Assembly: GCA_963663605.2 (NCBI GenBank)
Contig: CAXXVF010000001.1
Span: 248,001 to 312,000 of the forward strand
Origin: Sporobacter sp963663605
GTDB taxonomy: Bacteria; Bacillota; Clostridia; Oscillospirales; Oscillospiraceae
Length of the DNA: 64,000 nt
Reading direction: 5' to 3'
Below the pieces are notes generated by a model. That model saw only the letters and a list, made by a program, of their open reading frames with translations. It was not told where the DNA came from and ran no database searches. Position numbers and translations under genes: made by a program. This document shows, in pieces, positions 15,878 through 25,439 of this stretch (position 1 is the stretch's first letter; each line of letters starts with the position of its first letter).

Positions 15878-17899
15878 ATGAGATTCTCTGCGTTTAATAA
15901 GATGCTGACAAATAATCACCGTTTCAAACCTGCCGATCCCGAATACAGGCGCGTATACCTGATGAACATCGTTTTAATGCTTTCCGTTCTTTTTGCGGCA
16001 GTATTTGCCGTATTGAATATTTCCACATATTCATATTTCGAAGCGGTAGTTGACGGGATATGCGCCGTGTTCATTCTGGTGACTTTATTTTATTTTCACA
16101 AAACGGATAATATCAACATCAGTTCACATGCCGTCGTCATCTTTATTTTCCTGGCAATCGCATCGACGTTCGGCAGTGTGGGGCAGCACCACTATATTCT
16201 TTCATGGGTCAGCGTTTTCCCGCCGATTGCTTTTTTTCTGTTGGGCAGGAAAAAAGCGGTGGTTGTGCTTGCTTTGATGGTGGCCGTCCTGCTTGTGTAT
16301 ATATGGGTATACTTTGATGAATGGAGCGCCTACGGATTTAGCATAAGGTCGGCCGTCAATATCGTCGGGACGTATGCGGCGCTGACACTGCTTGTCTGGT
16401 ACTTTGAACTGAGCAGGAGCGAGGCTGTTTCAGATGCCCGGCAGAAGAACAGCGCGCTCGATAAGGCCAATACCGCGCTTAAGGAAAACAGGGAACACCT
16501 GCGGCGCATCCTCGATTCGACGGCAGAGGCGATATTCGGCATCGATATGGACAACAAATGTACCTTCTGCAACAAAAGATGCCTGGAACTGCTCGGTTAT
16601 GCTGCCCGGACGGATATTGTCGGAAAAGATATCCATGAGCTGATACACAGCCGGCAGAAAGATAAAACGCCGCTTTTAAAAAGCGCTTGCAATATTATCA
16701 GGACTTATACGGAGCGTGCCGCCGCCCATTCCGATACGGAGGTTTTCTGGCGCAGCGACGGTACGAGCCTGGATGTCGAGTATTATTCACACCCGCAATA
16801 TAAGGACGGGGAACTCAACGGCGCCGTCGTTACGTTTAAGGACAATACGCTGAAAAAGAAGAATGCCCTGCAGATGGAATATTTCAGTTCCCATGACGTG
16901 CTGACCGGGCTCATGAACAGGCACCATTTTGAGACGCAGCTGCGCCGTGCGGATACGAAAGAAAACCTGCCGATCTCGATTATTATGGCCGATCTGAACG
17001 GGCTGAAGCTGTCCAACGACGTGTTTGGCCACGACGTCGGCGACAAACTGATCAAAAAGGCAGCCGAGGCCCTGAGAAAAAGCTGCCGCGATAATGAGAT
17101 CATAGCGCGGATGGGGGGCGACGAGTTTGCCATCCTGCTGGAAAAAACACAGTACAGTGACGCCGTGAGGATCATTTCGCGCATCAAAGATGCCTTGGCG
17201 AGGGAAAAGGTCGATATCATCCAATGCAGCATGTCGCTGGGCTGCGATACAAAAACATTGACATCGCAGAGTATCGATCTGACGCAGAAAAACGCGGAAA
17301 ACGAGATGTATAAGGATAAAGCGAAGAACCGGAACAAGGTTGATGCGGAATTCCTCAACATGATCACAACGTCGCTTTACCGGAGATGTCCCAGTGAGGA
17401 GCAGCATTCCGAAAATGTGGAAAAACTGTGCCGCACGCTTGGCCGGGCGTTTGGACTTTCTGAAACGGAAACTGCGCAGCTGGAACGTGCGGGAGCCCTT
17501 CACGATATCGGGAAGATATGTATCGGGGAAGATATCCTCAACAAGAAGGGCGCTTTCAGCGAGGAGGAGAAAATCGCATTCAAGCAGCATCCGGTGATCG
17601 GCTACAGGCTTTTAAATCTTTTTGACAACACGCTCAGCCTGGCCGAGGCGGTTTACAGCCACCATGAGCGGTGGAACGGGACGGGATATCCCAGGGCGCT
17701 CAAAGCCGGCGAGATCCCGCTTGCGGCCCGGATCATCGCGATTGCGGGTCGGTACGACCAATATGTCAGCGGATACCATGAAAAATCCGTCGGCCACGAA
17801 AAGGCGCTGAGATTGCTGGAAGAGGATGCCGGCGTCTTGTTCGACCCGAAGCTCGTGAACGTTTTTTGCCGCATGATGCGGGAGTATCCTCCTGAATGA
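15878..17899 (+). CDS. membrane PAS-GGDEF-HD-GYP signalling protein
   Basis: From ATG 15878 (GGAGGGGG upstream) the product is ~673 residues: about six membrane helices, a coiled segment, a PAS domain (about residues 205-330), a GGDEF domain with intact MGGDEF (412) and an HD-GYP domain with HDIGK (542), HHERWNGTGYP and HP. The GGDEF half should synthesise c-di-GMP and the HD-GYP half hydrolyse it. One oddity: the distal metal-ligand segment, normally ADxYDA, reads AGRYDQY, so a usual Asp is Gly and phosphodiesterase activity may be weakened. The frame extends upstream to 15707 without family support. Confidence 0.8.
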   Translation: MRFSAFNKMLTNNHRFKPADPEYRRVYLMNIVLMLSVLFAAVFAVLNISTYSYFEAVVDGICAVFILVTLFYFHKTDNINISSHAVVIFIFLAIASTFGSVGQHHYILSWVSVFPPIAFFLLGRKKAVVVLALMVAVLLVYIWVYFDEWSAYGFSIRSAVNIVGTYAALTLLVWYFELSRSEAVSDARQKNSALDKANTALKENREHLRRILDSTAEAIFGIDMDNKCTFCNKRCLELLGYAARTDIVGKDIHELIHSRQKDKTPLLKSACNIIRTYTERAAAHSDTEVFWRSDGTSLDVEYYSHPQYKDGELNGAVVTFKDNTLKKKNALQMEYFSSHDVLTGLMNRHHFETQLRRADTKENLPISIIMADLNGLKLSNDVFGHDVGDKLIKKAAEALRKSCRDNEIIARMGGDEFAILLEKTQYSDAVRIISRIKDALAREKVDIIQCSMSLGCDTKTLTSQSIDLTQKNAENEMYKDKAKNRNKVDAEFLNMITTSLYRRCPSEEQHSENVEKLCRTLGRAFGLSETETAQLERAGALHDIGKICIGEDILNKKGAFSEEEKIAFKQHPVIGYRLLNLFDNTLSLAEAVYSHHERWNGTGYPRALKAGEIPLAARIIAIAGRYDQYVSGYHEKSVGHEKALRLLEEDAGVLFDPKLVNVFCRMMREYPPE

Positions 17900-17969
17900 A
17901 GCGCTGTTGGCGCAGCGCGCTTTTAAACCGGCAAGAAGAGAAAATCGAAGAAACGGAAGAATCAATTGA

Positions 17970-19217
17970 ATGAACAAAAAACCCCAATCAGAAAGGCTGT
18001 TGAGCAAGGATTATATCCTGATCATACTTGCCGCGACCGGCACGTCTCTGTGCAATTTCTTTTTCTTTACGGCGCTTCCGCTGTACGCGGAAAAAATCAG
18101 CGGTTCCAATTTATACGGCGGACTGATGCTCACCGTATACGCCTTCGCGGCGCTTGCCGCGCGGCCAATCACAGGTAATATTATCGACAGGATCGGCAGG
18201 GTGAAGATGCTGATCATCGGCGCTATAATCTGCGCCGGCGCGTGCGCGCTTTACGGCGTGACGACCTCGATCCTGCTTTTGCTTGGCATCCGGGTCATAA
18301 ATGGTTTTGGTTTCGGTATGCACTCAACCAGCGCCGGCGCCGTCGTCGCCGACGTTATTCCCAAAGCACGTATGGCGGAGGGGATCGGTTACTTCAACCT
18401 TTACGCAACATTTGCGACCGCCGTGGGGCCGTATATCGCACTCACTCTTGTTGCAGACGGGGAGATGAGCAGTTTCCAGAGGCTGTTTTTTCTGGCTTCC
18501 AGCCTTTGCCTTGTCAGTCTGGTCTGTGACAGTTTTATTAACTATGAAAAAAAGGCAAAAAAAGAGGGCAGAACAGCTGCCGCAGCCGATGCAGAGGAAA
18601 TTGAAAAGCAAAAAGGTCCTCTGCCCAAGACGTTTATGGGTTTCGAATACGCCGTGTTTCTACCCGTGCTGGTGCTGATCCTTTTCAATTTTGCTTCAAG
18701 CAGCATCAACACGTTCCTGGCGCTTTATGCGCAGGAAAAGGTGCTGGGCAACATCGGCGCGTTTTTTACGGTCAATGCCGCAGGGCTTCTCGTTTCAAGG
18801 CTTCTCTTTGGCAAAGTGGCGGACAGGCGCGGGCCGGATATCGTCGTTATTCCGGGCATCATCGTGATGGCGGTGTGTTATTGCCTCATTCCATTTATAA
18901 AGACGCCGATCTGGCTGTTTTTGCTGGGATTCCCGATTGGCCTTGCGCACGGCGGCATCATTCCGGCGGTAAACGCCCTGATGTTCCGGCGGTGTTCGCC
19001 ACAGCGGCGCGGGACGGCCGCAGCGGCTTATTTTGCCGCGCTGGATATCGGTTTTGCCATCGGCGGCTCTGTTTTCGGCTTTGTAGCGGATGGACTCGGA
19101 TTTGACTGGCTTTATTGGTTTGCCGCCGGGTTGACCGCCGTTGCCTGTATCGTTTATATAAAATCCGTCGCCGAAAAAAAATATCAAAAAAAGCATAAAT
19201 CGGAGAATATCGCGTGA
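17970..19217 (+). CDS. MFS transporter, tandem paralogue 1
   Basis: The 415-residue protein has twelve membrane helices, an ITGNIIDRIGRVKML loop 2-3 signature, a central acidic/lysine-rich loop (about residues 190-215) and a FGKVADRRG second-half signature. It belongs to the drug/sugar exporter-type MFS. The substrate is not identifiable. It ends in a 4-bp overlap with the next gene, a close paralogue, so the two are co-translated. Confidence 0.8.
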   Translation: MNKKPQSERLLSKDYILIILAATGTSLCNFFFFTALPLYAEKISGSNLYGGLMLTVYAFAALAARPITGNIIDRIGRVKMLIIGAIICAGACALYGVTTSILLLLGIRVINGFGFGMHSTSAGAVVADVIPKARMAEGIGYFNLYATFATAVGPYIALTLVADGEMSSFQRLFFLASSLCLVSLVCDSFINYEKKAKKEGRTAAAADAEEIEKQKGPLPKTFMGFEYAVFLPVLVLILFNFASSSINTFLALYAQEKVLGNIGAFFTVNAAGLLVSRLLFGKVADRRGPDIVVIPGIIVMAVCYCLIPFIKTPIWLFLLGFPIGLAHGGIIPAVNALMFRRCSPQRRGTAAAAYFAALDIGFAIGGSVFGFVADGLGFDWLYWFAAGLTAVACIVYIKSVAEKKYQKKHKSENIA

Positions 19218-20446
19218 AAACCAAATCGGAAAAACTTTGGTCCGGAGACTTTATCATTGCGATGATCGCCTGTTCGGGCATCAGCTTCTGCAATTACTTC
19301 TTTGCGTCAACTTTGCCCATATACGCAAAGAACATGACGGGGACGTCGGTCTACGCTGGGCTTATCATGACGGTCTACACATTGGCCGCCCTGGCTGCGC
19401 GTCCCATCACGGGGTACTTAAACGACCGGGTGGGCAGGGTCAAGATGCTGATTATCGGCGCAGCGCTGTGTGCCGCCGCCTGTTTTTTGTATAAATTTGC
19501 CGCGTGCATTACTATTTTCATCGTCTTTCGGATACTGCACGGCTTTGGTTTCGGCATTCACTCGACTTCGGGCGCGACGGTTGCCGCAGATATCATACCC
19601 CGCTCGCGCATGTCCGAGGGTCTTGGGATATATGGCCTTTACGGGACGATCGCGTCGGCGATCGCTCCGGGGATCGCGCTTGGCATCATCGGCAGCGGGG
19701 AAAGCAATGAAGCGTTTACCCCGCTGTTTATGCTCGCAGCTGCCGTTGCCGCTGTATGTATGATCCTCGACAGCCTGATCCGATATGAGCGCCAGCAAAA
19801 AAAGCCCAAAGAAGACGAAATTGAAAAAGCGCGCGACGATGAAATACCCGACAGCAGGCCGCTGCCTAAATCTTTTCTGGGATTTGAGGGCGGCGTCGTA
19901 CTGCCGGCTTTGGTTGTTATGTGCGTCTTTGTCGCTTTTGCGAGCGTGACGTCTTTCCTGACCCTTTTTGCGCAGGAGAGGAACATGGGCAACATCGGCC
20001 TGTTTTTTACGTTCAGCGCGGTCGGTATGTTTTTATCCAGAGCGCTTTTAGGCAAGGTGGCCGACAGGCGCGGCGCCGACATACTCGTAATCCCGTCCCT
20101 CATCGTGCTTGTTTTTTCATACGCGGCCATTCCGTTCGTCTACAAGGCGGGCTGGCTGTTCGCGCTCGGATTGCCGATCGGACTGGCGCAGGGGGCGATC
20201 TGCCCGGCCGTCAATACGCTCATGTTTCGGCGGTGTACGCGGCAAAGGAGAGGCACCGCGGCAGCGGCGTTCTTTTCGTCGATCGATCTGGGCTTCGGTT
20301 TCGGCGCGCTGGCTTTCGGCGTCATAGAGGAATATCTGGGGTATAATCTGTTATTCTGGATCGCCGCTCTTTTCGCTGCTGCGGCAGCGGTCATTTATCT
20401 TGCAAGCCTTACGAAAAAAAAGAATGAGGGCAAGTTCCTGTCGTAA
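19214..20446 (+). CDS. MFS transporter, tandem paralogue 2
   Basis: The 410-residue protein is collinear with its upstream neighbour: both carry xNDRVGRVKMLIIGA/DRIGRVKMLIIGA, GFGFGxHSTS, KVADRRGxDI and MFRRCxxQRRGTAAAA blocks. This points to a recent tandem duplication. GTG 19214 overlaps the previous stop. Whether the pair works as a heterodimer or as two substrates' exporters cannot be told. Confidence 0.8.
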   Translation: MKTKSEKLWSGDFIIAMIACSGISFCNYFFASTLPIYAKNMTGTSVYAGLIMTVYTLAALAARPITGYLNDRVGRVKMLIIGAALCAAACFLYKFAACITIFIVFRILHGFGFGIHSTSGATVAADIIPRSRMSEGLGIYGLYGTIASAIAPGIALGIIGSGESNEAFTPLFMLAAAVAAVCMILDSLIRYERQQKKPKEDEIEKARDDEIPDSRPLPKSFLGFEGGVVLPALVVMCVFVAFASVTSFLTLFAQERNMGNIGLFFTFSAVGMFLSRALLGKVADRRGADILVIPSLIVLVFSYAAIPFVYKAGWLFALGLPIGLAQGAICPAVNTLMFRRCTRQRRGTAAAAFFSSIDLGFGFGALAFGVIEEYLGYNLLFWIAALFAAAAAVIYLASLTKKKNEGKFLS

Positions 20447-20479
20447 AAGATTACGATTTTTCAAAACAGCAGCCAAATA

Positions 20480-20520
20480 AAAGAGCGAGAAAATGCCCCA
20501 AAAGGATTCTTTCTCGCTTT
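20480..20520 (+). terminator. probable terminator after the MFS pair
   Basis: AGCGAGAAA pairs with TTTCTCGCT, followed by TTAAAAG; a weak but correctly placed hairpin. Confidence 0.45.
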
Positions 20521-20572
20521 AAAAGCCATACTGGTAGCGTATTAGCGTATATTGGAGGGTAAGCTGATAAAT

Positions 20573-21726
20573 ATGGACGCCATTTCAAAACTGAAAGACC
20601 TGTTGATCGATAGTGAATTGTTGGAAAACCTTAGAAATGCAACTGATAATTCCGTAAACATATTCGATGTGCTTAAGGTTGCTGATGCTGAAATTCGCCA
20701 CAGCAATATGCTGGCATGGATTCTTGACCCTAATGCCAATCATGGATTAGGGGGCGATATCCTAATGCGCCTTATAAATTGGATTGCCGCTGAATGCATC
20801 GGTACTCCTGATGAAGCGGTAGAACTGCTGATGTGTAATTATTATTCCTTCAGCATACGACGTGAATGGCGTAATATCGACCTTTTGCTTATTTCTACAG
20901 AAGCTAAAGCAATTATTGCGATCGAAAACAAAGTGTATTCAGTTGAACACAGTAACCAGCTTGAAAAATATAAAAGTACTATTGAGGAACATTATCCCGG
21001 CTATAAACATTACTTTCTCTATTTGATGCTCGACGGCGATGAATCATCCAACCCGGATATCTGGCACAGCATTGGATACGACAGAATTATTGAATGGGCG
21101 GAGGCCTCACTAACACCATCGGTTCACCCTGTAGTAAAACAACTGATTGAACAGTATGTATCTGTGTTGAGGAGGAAGGTTATGGGATACCCACAGGAAG
21201 TTGTAGATCTGTGCAACAAAATATATCAGAAGCATAAGGAAGCTATTGACTTGATACAGGAGGTTGCGAATTCCGATAAGAGCGGCTTTTCCGATTTTGA
21301 AAACTGGGCCGAGGAATGGGAAGCGAGCGGGTATATAACCCAATCCTACATACAGGGCAGCCATCTTATCTTTCGTACTGCCGAATTGGAACGCCTTCTC
21401 TCCACCGATGAAGATCCCGAATGGTCTTGCTATTATATGATATTGCATCTGCCGTTTCCGAATAGGCTGACAATAGAATTTGCCTCTGCCGGACTGAACG
21501 AAAAGTACAACATAAATTTTTAGAAGTTAAGGCGAAGTTTAACACAAGGAAGCTGAAAGATAACTGGCAGTGGCACAGGGTTAAGACATGGAAACTGCAC
21601 GAATATGACCCTGACCAGACTGCGGATTTTGAAACGGTGGCTGATGCGCTGAAGTCGGAATTGGAGCGTTTAATATTTGATGAAATACCCAAGTTTGAAG
21701 CGGAAATTCGAAACTTGATAAATTAG
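20573..21726 (+). pseudogene. PD-(D/E)XK nuclease-family gene with an internal -1 frameshift
   Basis: The first frame (to a TAG at 21521-21523) encodes ~316 residues with the PD-(D/E)XK motifs NIDLLLIS and IIAIENKV, followed by SNQLEKYK, and an N-terminal SNMLAWILDPNANHGLG block typical of the PDDEXK_20-type family often found in defence or accessory loci. The C-terminal part continues in the -1 frame from the same spot (LEVKAKF..WQWHRVK..EIRNLIN) to 21726. The shift sits at A-AAT-TTT directly before the stop. It may be a homopolymer error, a real disruption or a programmed slip. ATG 20573 is used; GGAGGG lies 15 nt upstream. Confidence 0.7.
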
Positions 21727-21751
21727 TTTATTTCTAAGTTTGCTTTAGGCA

Positions 21752-21785
21752 GACAACCGCCGGCTCTGTTGAGCCGGCGGTTGTT
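21752..21785. terminator. bidirectional terminator
   Basis: ACAACCGCCGGCTC pairs with GAGCCGGCGGTTGT around TGTT; T-runs on both strands serve the nuclease gene and the convergent membrane protein gene. Confidence 0.8.
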
Positions 21786-22154
21786 TCAATGTACCTGACG
21801 GTAGATGCTGTCAAAAAGCGTATACCAGTACTGCACCGTGTTTTCCAGAATGAAGTAATGGCGTATATAAGCGCCGAGTACGGCAAGGACAACAGCCGTG
21901 AGAATAATGGCATGTGGATTGAGCAAAACGATGTACAATCCAATCGAAAACAAAAACAAAACGGAGAAAACAAAAACCACGATCAGGTGGACCAGCCGTT
22001 CGTGCTGAAGCCAGAGGATCTTGCGCGCATGAAATGCCAGAAGCTCGGCGGTGTCGCCGCCCTTTTCAAGGCGTTCAAGCACATATTCTTCGTGTTCGGC
22101 GCAGTATTTCTTTATGCGGATGCCGTAGCGCTTTTTTTTCTTTATGCTGTCCAT
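21786..22154 (-). CDS. small two-helix membrane protein of unknown function
   Basis: The 122-residue protein has a basic N-terminus (KKKKRYGIRIKKYC), an amphipathic charged region (EEYVLERLEKGGDTAELLAFHARK), and two adjacent membrane helices (about residues 56-80 and 83-100) before a short aromatic tail. No family recognised. Lengthy polar N-terminal region before the helices would face the cytoplasm. It faces away from the zinc-ribbon gene at 22396. Confidence 0.55.
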   Translation of the reverse strand: MDSIKKKKRYGIRIKKYCAEHEEYVLERLEKGGDTAELLAFHARKILWLQHERLVHLIVVFVFSVLFLFSIGLYIVLLNPHAIILTAVVLAVLGAYIRHYFILENTVQYWYTLFDSIYRQVH

Positions 22155-22294
22155 CTTTCAGTCCCCATTCTAAATCACATATATTGACATGTGTATGCCG
22201 TTATGCTTCTACCTATTATAAAACCTTGCGGCCGGAAAATAAAGGGCCCGTCAGCACGCCGGGCTTCAGCATGCCGGCTTGAACCCGGTTTATA

Positions 22295-22323
22295 TTGACA
22301 ACGATACTTTATTCTAATAAAAT
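22295..22323 (+). promoter_or_regulatory. sigma-A-type promoter of the zinc-ribbon gene
   Basis: TTGACA (22295-22300) and TAAAAT (22318-22323) are separated by 17 bp, about 70 bp before the start codon at 22396. Confidence 0.6.
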
Positions 22324-22395
22324 TGGTCCGTCCCGATTGTAAATTTTACCGGGAAAAACATTAAGCGATTATTTTAATGTTTAGGGGGGATTTCT

Positions 22396-24435
22396 ATGAA
22401 GATATGTCAAAATTGCGGGAATAAACTGGAGGACACAGCCGCGTTCTGCGCGCAGTGCGGAACGCCTGCTGCGCAGACGTGTTCCGAATGCGGTGCGCCG
22501 ATAGAGAGCGGCGCGGCTTTTTGTCAAAGCTGCGGGAAGCCCGTTGAAGCGGCTGCGAAGCAGCCCGCTGCTGCTGCGGCCTATCAGTCGGGAGGTACGT
22601 CGTATCAACCGGCCGGTACGGCTTATCAACCTGCAGGGACGGCGCCAGCGAAAACCGGCGGCGTCGGTAAGATCCCGACCAAGTTCCTGCTGATAGCGGC
22701 TGTGGCAGTCGTTGTCATCGCTGCGGTCCTGATCGCCGTATTTGTGCTTCGTCCAGCCTCAAAGTCTACGCTTGTGTACTTAAAGGACGAAGGACTGAGT
22801 TTTTCGGACCTTAAAAGAATCGATCCGTATGAAGTGACCGACGAGCTGTATGACGACAGTTCCGACTATTATTCGTATTACTCGGTTTCGTACTTGGTGC
22901 GTACCACAGAAGACGGCAGATACCTGTTCTATCCTCAGGATATGGAGGATGAGACGTTTGACCTTTATATGATCGACCTGAAGGCCAACAACTCCAAGAG
23001 CAGTTCCGCTTTCAAAGTCGCTTCCGACGTATCCGAGTACCAGATCTCGCTGGACGGAAAAAAAGTCTTCTACATGGAAGACGACAAACTGTATTTTACA
23101 GACCTGAAGGATAAAACGAAGATCGATTCGGATGTCGAGGGATTCATTATCAGCGATGACGGCACAAAACTCCTGTATCAGGATATGGACGGCAAGCTTT
23201 ACTACAGCAACTCAAAAACGGGCGGTGATGTCGAGAAGCTCGACAGCGACGCCAGCGTCCAGCATGTGTCGAGCGACCTGAGCAAAATCTGGTACCTCAA
23301 GGACGACACGCTTTATTACCTTGAAATAGGAAAAGACAAAGTGAAGATCGATTCCAAGGTCAGTTCAGTCACCGCCGTATACGACACGGGAAAAGCGTAC
23401 TACGTAAAAGCCGATACGGATGAAGCGCCGCTCATGGATTTCGTCAATGACGATATGGCTGCGGCCGACGCGGATTTAAAGGAGCCGGACTATGAGGATT
23501 TCACGACGGAAGTGACCGGTTCATACGGCTATACGCACGATGAGGTCGATTATGACGCCTATAATGACGCCTATGACGTGTATTACGAAAAAGAAATACG
23601 CGATGAGCTCCGCGCCGAACTCGAAGAGTTTACCTATACGATTTCTTCGTCGTCACTTTTCTACTACGACGGCAAGGAAAGCGTCGAGATCACCGACGCA
23701 TACGCTTCGTCGCTGGCCACGGGCTCAAAACCGATGATCGCATACTATAAAGCCGAGAAGGGCGACCTGCCCAAGATAAATATCTCCGAGATCGAATGGA
23801 CTTATGACGTTGAGGATATGCTGGACGAAGCTCTGTACGGCGGCGGCGCCGATGTGTTTATAGCGATGGGAGCCGTTGAGACGGAGATCGATCAGGAAGA
23901 GGCCACGCGCTTCGTATTCAATACGTCCTGCACAGCGTTGTATTTCATTGACAATTACTCTGATGAAGATTCGGAGGGCGAACTGTACGCCGTTCAGATC
24001 AAGGGCGATTCTGTCGGCAGTCCGGAGCTGTATGACGAGGAAGTCGCGGACATCCTGCGCGCCTTGAAGGACGACGCGGTGCTGTACTTCAAGGATCTGG
24101 ATTATGACGATTACAGCGGAGATATGTATATCAATAAGACTGCGGTCGATACGGATGTTTACTGTTACAATTTCTCATACGGCGAGAAGGAGAATATCTA
24201 TTACATGACCGATATAGACGACGAGGAAATCGGCACGCTGAAGCTGTACGACGGCAAAAATACGGTCAATATAGCCGACGACGTATATTCCTATATGTCG
24301 GATGGGGAGAAAAATGTTGCCTATCTTACCGATTATGACGTGGATGATCAGGAAGGCGACGCATACCTGTACAACGGCTCGAAGGAGCCGGAACTGATCG
24401 ACAGGGAAGTTTCAATGCTTATTATGATAAGCTAG
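22396..24435 (+). CDS. double zinc-ribbon, single-pass membrane protein with extracytoplasmic propeller-like domain
   Basis: The 679-residue protein opens with two zinc ribbons (CQNCGNKL..FCAQCG and CSECGAPI..FCQSCG), then an Ala/Gln/Gly linker with repeated YQPAGTA, one membrane helix (about residues 95-117), and a long Asp/Tyr/Lys-rich exterior region. That region contains repeated short strands of the type LYFTDLKDKTKID and YYLEIGKDKVKID, suggestive of a beta-propeller or WD-like fold. Zinc ribbons inside and a sensor-like exterior suggest signal transfer, but no function is established. GGGGGGATTTCT precedes the ATG, and a terminator follows. Confidence 0.7.
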   Translation: MKICQNCGNKLEDTAAFCAQCGTPAAQTCSECGAPIESGAAFCQSCGKPVEAAAKQPAAAAAYQSGGTSYQPAGTAYQPAGTAPAKTGGVGKIPTKFLLIAAVAVVVIAAVLIAVFVLRPASKSTLVYLKDEGLSFSDLKRIDPYEVTDELYDDSSDYYSYYSVSYLVRTTEDGRYLFYPQDMEDETFDLYMIDLKANNSKSSSAFKVASDVSEYQISLDGKKVFYMEDDKLYFTDLKDKTKIDSDVEGFIISDDGTKLLYQDMDGKLYYSNSKTGGDVEKLDSDASVQHVSSDLSKIWYLKDDTLYYLEIGKDKVKIDSKVSSVTAVYDTGKAYYVKADTDEAPLMDFVNDDMAAADADLKEPDYEDFTTEVTGSYGYTHDEVDYDAYNDAYDVYYEKEIRDELRAELEEFTYTISSSSLFYYDGKESVEITDAYASSLATGSKPMIAYYKAEKGDLPKINISEIEWTYDVEDMLDEALYGGGADVFIAMGAVETEIDQEEATRFVFNTSCTALYFIDNYSDEDSEGELYAVQIKGDSVGSPELYDEEVADILRALKDDAVLYFKDLDYDDYSGDMYINKTAVDTDVYCYNFSYGEKENIYYMTDIDDEEIGTLKLYDGKNTVNIADDVYSYMSDGEKNVAYLTDYDVDDQEGDAYLYNGSKEPELIDREVSMLIMIS

Positions 24436-24459
24436 TCACATAGCATCAGTCGCATAAAT

Positions 24460-24495
24460 AACCGGGCGGTTCATCCGAACCGCCCGGTTTTATTT
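24460..24495 (+). terminator. intrinsic terminator
   Basis: AACCGGGCGGTTC pairs with GAACCGCCCGGTT across ATCC, followed by TTATTT. Confidence 0.85.
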
Positions 24496-24558
24496 ATATG
24501 TGGAGTATCTGAGGAAAAGTGTTATAATCAAGAAAGAAGAAATTGGTGGTGATCCGAA

Positions 24559-25395
24559 ATGTCTGACGAACCGGTCCGGCAGCCGATAAAACGTTCTAAA
24601 ATCAGATATCAGGCGGCGAAACTGATGCACAGCGGAGAGCGGTATCTGGCCTGGCTGATCCTGGGTAGGCATTTTGCCAAATACTTTAGTGCCTCAGAAA
24701 TGCCCCATGTCCATTTTCATCACGAAACCGTGCTTCTCCGGCAGCTCAAAGACGTCGATATGAAATGGCAGCACAACAAAATCCAAAATCTTAAAATCGC
24801 GGCGGAAAAGCTGGATGGGGTCGTCGTTTATCCCGGTGAGACGTTCAGCTACTGGAAGATCATTGGGAACCCGACCTATAAAAAAGGTTATCTAGACGGC
24901 GTGATCCTGCAAAACGGACGCGTCGTACACGGCTGCGGCGGCGGACTGTGCCAGCTGTCCAATCTGATCTACTGGATGACGCTGCACACCGCGCTGACCG
25001 TGACGGAGCGGCACCGGCACGGCTACGACGTTTTTCCGGATTCCAACCGGACGCAGCCCTTCGGCAGCGGCGCGACCTGTTTTTACCCCTACGGCGACCT
25101 GATGATAAAAAACAACACGCAGCAGGATTTTCAGCTGCGCGTGCGTGTCGGAGACGAATACCTTGAAGGCGAATGGCGTTCGGACAAGCCCCCTGTGTAT
25201 CTTTATGAAATTGTTGAAAGAAACCATCATTTCAACGGCGAATACTGGGGCGGATTCAGCCGCCACAACGCGCTGTACCGCCAGGCCTTCGAGCCGGACG
25301 GTACGTTTGCCGGCGAGGATTTTATAACTGAAAACCACGCCCTGACCATGTATACGCCGTTTATCGAAGCTGCGGCGGCAAATACAATAATCTAA
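24559..25395 (+). CDS. VanW-family protein
   Basis: The 278-residue protein carries the VanW core: VVVYPGETFSYWKIIGNPT, KGYLDGVILQNG, GGGLCQLSNLIYW, RHRHGYDVFPDSNRTQPFG and CFYPYGDLMIKN. VanW was named in vancomycin operons, but it is widespread in Gram-positive bacteria and its biochemical role is unresolved. The small N-terminal region lacks the usual signal peptide and SH3/G5 domains, so this is the short form. No other van genes are nearby, so resistance should not be inferred. Confidence 0.8.
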   Translation: MSDEPVRQPIKRSKIRYQAAKLMHSGERYLAWLILGRHFAKYFSASEMPHVHFHHETVLLRQLKDVDMKWQHNKIQNLKIAAEKLDGVVVYPGETFSYWKIIGNPTYKKGYLDGVILQNGRVVHGCGGGLCQLSNLIYWMTLHTALTVTERHRHGYDVFPDSNRTQPFGSGATCFYPYGDLMIKNNTQQDFQLRVRVGDEYLEGEWRSDKPPVYLYEIVERNHHFNGEYWGGFSRHNALYRQAFEPDGTFAGEDFITENHALTMYTPFIEAAAANTII

Positions 25396-25421
25396 ACGGC
25401 GGGTTCATCCCGCCGTTTTTT
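25394..25421. terminator. terminator between VanW and DHA2 exporter genes
   Basis: AAACGGCGGG pairs with CCCGCCGTTT around TTCAT, followed by TTT on the plus strand and TTTAGA on the minus. Confidence 0.8.
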
Positions 25422-25439
25422 GTGTCCGGTTTATTTTCG

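Noticed and set aside
24559..25395. Vancomycin-resistance locus
   Set aside because: Only a VanW homologue is present; no ligase, dehydrogenase, dipeptidase or VanRS genes are nearby.
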